Below, piece after piece: positions 62,435 through 64,000 of a stretch of 64,000 nt of DNA. The DNA comes from Streptomyces sp. TBY4. Its GTDB lineage: Bacteria > Actinomycetota > Actinomycetes > Streptomycetales > Streptomycetaceae. Positions within the stretch are counted from its first letter, which is position 1. Each line of letters opens with the position of its first letter. Made by a program: the position numbers and the translations under genes. The notes beneath the pieces were generated by a model. It did no database searches, had not been told where the DNA came from, and was given only the letters and a program-made list of their open reading frames with translations. The stretch lies in NCBI RefSeq assembly GCF_024213195.1, contig NZ_JANAVF010000017.1:115761-179760 (forward strand). The letters run 5' to 3'.

Positions 62435-62824
62435 ATGACCGAGTTTCTTGAGAACCCGTGGACTCCTGCGCATCAGGCGGTGGAGTCGGGTGACCATGCG
62501 GAGCTGACCCGCCTCCTTGACGCGGGTGGGGACCCGGAAGAGGTCTGCTGCGGGATGACCCTCCTGCTCCACGCGATTGATGTGGAAGGGGACGGGGCAC
62601 TCCAGTCCGGCGGGCCGCTCGACTCTTCGCTCACTGCGATCTTGCTCGCCTACGGGGCCGACCCCACCGCAACACCTGATGGTGAGACTCCGCGAGAGTT
62701 GGCGAGCTCCTACAACCACGACATGGCAGTCAGGCTCCTGGATCGGCACACAGCAGCCCTCACGGCCCCTGCTGCCAGCCCGCGGAGCGGGCTGTTGTCC
62801 TGGAGGCGGAGCCGGAAGGACTGA
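62435..62824 (+). CDS. Ankyrin-repeat protein, 129 residues
   Basis: GGGAG precedes ATG 62435. Ankyrin units: NPWTPAHQAVESGDHAELTR, LLDAGGDPEEVCCGMTLLLH, and LTAILLAYGADPTATPDGET with PRELASSYNHDMAVRLL. It probably binds another protein. Its last 16 codons are read through an intergenic repeat that includes the telomere-like hairpin CCCGC-GGA-GCGGG, so the native C-terminus seems to have been replaced. Confidence 0.75.
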   Translation: MTEFLENPWTPAHQAVESGDHAELTRLLDAGGDPEEVCCGMTLLLHAIDVEGDGALQSGGPLDSSLTAILLAYGADPTATPDGETPRELASSYNHDMAVRLLDRHTAALTAPAASPRSGLLSWRRSRKD

Positions 62825-62855
62825 GGGTAGGAGCGAAGCGGACACCCTACGGGAC
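62777..62855. repeat. GC-rich hairpin repeat, copy A
   Basis: Begins with the hairpin AGCCCGC-GGA-GCGGGCT, followed by CCTGGAGGCGGAGCC and AAGG. It matches copy B at 63717-63800 in order and sequence. It overlaps the end of the ankyrin gene. Confidence 0.7.
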
Positions 62856-62947
62856 CCTGTGAGCTCCTCCTTGGGGAGGAGTGTGGTCTTTGGTTGCGCC
62901 TGTTTGGATTGCAGCTGGAGGGCTGAGTCCGACGGGGGTGGCGCGTG

Positions 62948-63361
62948 ATGGGTTTCTTGCTGGAGCTCGTTTTTGGCGGTCTGCTGACGTGGGGTCATGA
63001 GAAGCGCCAGGCCAGGAGGAAGGCTCGGAGTTTCGGGGAAGGGGCGGAGGTGGGTTTCGTTGCCTGCGTCCTTGGTGACCGCCCGTACTGCCAGGATGAG
63101 GCGTTGGTTTTCCTCTGGGCTACGGGTTCTACGCTTCATGTCACGCCGACGGAGTTCAGGGACCTTCACCGAAGCGCACTTCCTGCAGCGCGGTTGGAGT
63201 TGGTTCGGGTCCGGTCGAGAGGCCGTACGGATTCCCGGTTGGTGCAGTACGGCTGGCAGGTGGCCGAGTGCCGCGACGGTGATGCTGTGGTGCTGGTCGG
63301 GTGTGCTCCGGATTCGATGCCGTATCTGACAGCCAGTCTGAACGCGCAGGGAGTCAGCTAG
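62948..63361 (+). CDS. Hypothetical protein with N-terminal hydrophobic segment
   Basis: A 137-residue protein from ATG 62948 (GTG 62945 also possible). The first 15 residues (MGFLLELVFGGLLTWGHEKR) form a short membrane or amphipathic helix. The rest is a small beta-rich domain (VGFVACVLGDRPYCQDEALV, VVLVGCAPDSMPYLTASLNA). DUF2550-like architecture (short anchor plus cytoplasmic PH-like domain) is possible but not established. Confidence 0.55.
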   Translation: MGFLLELVFGGLLTWGHEKRQARRKARSFGEGAEVGFVACVLGDRPYCQDEALVFLWATGSTLHVTPTEFRDLHRSALPAARLELVRVRSRGRTDSRLVQYGWQVAECRDGDAVVLVGCAPDSMPYLTASLNAQGVS

Positions 63362-63398
63362 CGAGATCGTGGCACGGGAGCGAAGGCGGAGGCCCGTA

Positions 63399-63432
63399 CC
63401 CCGTCAAACGGCGTCACCTCCCGGGCGGAGCG
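63399..63432. repeat. Interspersed repeat, copy 2
   Basis: CCCCGTCAAACGGCGTCACC and then TCCCGGGCGGAGCG; see copy 1 at 50160-50188. Confidence 0.7.
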
Positions 63433-63501
63433 GGACGGGGCTAGCGGTAGACCTGGTGGCGTCGAGGCGGGACTGGAGCGATCATCACCCTGGAGGGGCT
63501 G

Positions 63502-63699
63502 ATGGAGACGAAGGGTGTGTGGCCGGAGCTGGTGGGGAAGTCGGCGGAGGAGGCCCGTGAGCAGATCGGGGCGGAGTTCCCGGAGATCACGGTGCATGTG
63601 GTGCCTGAGGGCAGCATGGTGACGATGGACTTTAACGAGCAGCGGGTGAGGCTCTTCGTGAAGGACGGCAAGGTGGTCCGGGAACCCAGGCGTGGATAG
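63502..63699 (+). CDS. Serine protease inhibitor, potato inhibitor I family
   Basis: A 65-residue protein that matches the eglin/chymotrypsin-inhibitor-2 fold from end to end: KGVWPELVGKSAEEAREQI, the binding loop EGSMVTMDF, the strand QRVRLFVKDGKVV and the terminal RG. By alignment with eglin c the reactive bond is Met42-Asp43, predicting inhibition of subtilisin- or chymotrypsin-like enzymes. There is no signal peptide, so it acts inside the cell unless exported another way. GGAGGGG precedes ATG 63502. Confidence 0.88.
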   Translation: METKGVWPELVGKSAEEAREQIGAEFPEITVHVVPEGSMVTMDFNEQRVRLFVKDGKVVREPRRG

Positions 63700-63716
63700 T
63701 CTTTGCTGCCAGCTTG

Positions 63717-63800
63717 GGCCTGCGGAGCAGGCCTGGGGCCCTGGAGGCGGAGCCAGAAGGGCTCTGGGGTGGGGAGCGGACCAACCCAACGGGCCGTAAG
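63717..63800. repeat. GC-rich hairpin repeat, copy B
   Basis: Hairpin GCCTGC-GGA-GCAGGC (63718-63732), then CCTGGAGGCGGAGCC and AAGGGCTCTGGGG. Same order of elements as copy A. Confidence 0.7.
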
Positions 63801-63806
63801 CCCGGG

Positions 63807-63840
63807 CCCCGTGAAACGGGGTCACCTCCCGCGCGGAGCG
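63807..63840. repeat. Interspersed repeat, copy 3
   Basis: CCCCGTGAAACGGGGTCACC and then TCCCGCGCGGAGCG. The first 15 bases form a CCCCGT-GAA-ACGGGG hairpin. Confidence 0.75.
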
Positions 63841-63853
63841 TGGGAGCTCTGGA

Positions 63854-64000
63854 GCCTGCGGAGCAGGCCCGCTCTGGTGGAGCGCAGCGGAACCAGAGCC
63901 ATTCCGGAGCGAAGCGAAGGCCCCCGGCCGAAGGCCGGCCATGGCTCGGAGCGAAGCGCAGAGCCCGGCCGAGCGAAGCGAAGGCAGTTCATTGCCCTGG
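63854..64000. repeat. Array of small telomere-like hairpins
   Basis: Consecutive palindromes: GCCTGC-GGA-GCAGGC (63854-63868), GCTCTGGT...ACCAGAGC (63871-63899), CCGGCC-GAA-GGCCGG (63924-63938) and GGCTC...GAGCC (63943-63965). GCGAAGC or GCGCAGC trinucleotide-loop units recur between them. The array continues to the window edge. Confidence 0.75.

Overview
The window is high-GC (about 70%) DNA with Streptomyces-style gene structure: GTG and TTG starts, AGGAG/GAAAGGA ribosome binding sites, ATGA/GTGA stop-start overlaps and many secreted or regulatory accessory genes. No core housekeeping genes or rRNA were seen, and no tRNA was recognised. The right half is dense in broken mobile genes, orphan immunity-like genes and small GC-rich hairpins. 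This suggests a chromosome arm or a large linear plasmid of a Streptomyces or close relative (inference).

Layout. 1-10.3 kb: the end of an NRPS-type condensation protein, two large regulators (an HTH-ATPase and a SARP/AfsR-like protein) with candidate direct-repeat operators, a small secreted peptide, a SnoaL-like protein, a beta-lactamase-fold hydrolase and a NAD-kinase-like/SPFH operon. 10.7-13.0 kb: an ABC exporter. 13.4-20.4 kb: a 1945-residue secreted RHS/YD-repeat polymorphic toxin with a HINT domain, then a ricin-lectin protein. 20.4-27.3 kb: assorted accessory genes, a possible CRISPR remnant, an ArsR-type regulator/MFS pair, a nuclease without its signal peptide and an ABC-F fragment. 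27.4-30.2 kb: a compact class III lanthipeptide locus (LanKC plus precursor). 30.2-33.2 kb: decayed conjugative-element genes. 33.4-35.7 kb: matAB-like extracellular polysaccharide genes. 38.0-43.0 kb: a five-gene operon (DegT aminotransferase, glutamine-synthetase-like ligase, class II amidotransferase, P450, ferredoxin) that reads like a biosynthetic route with gamma-glutamyl protection. 45-51.7 kb: secreted-type or immunity-type orphans and mobile-gene debris. 51.7-55.6 kb: a TniA/TniB (Mu/Tn7-type) transposon. 55.9-61.3 kb: a candidate CBASS anti-phage operon (CD-NTase, E2-like protein, membrane protein) led by a sigma-like factor, an HTH protein and an ImmA/IrrE metallopeptidase. 62-64 kb: small orphan genes, a potato-inhibitor-I-type protease inhibitor and arrays of telomere-like hairpin repeats.

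The strongest candidate for an undescribed system is the 55.9-61.3 kb operon. Its HTH gene and its CD-NTase gene share a near-identical 22-bp upstream element built around TGACGTCA, which suggests that the regulatory half controls the defence half. Second are the 38-43 kb five-gene pathway and the lanthipeptide locus, whose precursor has its only Cys before, not after, the Ser residues. All functional calls come from reading motifs; no database search was run.
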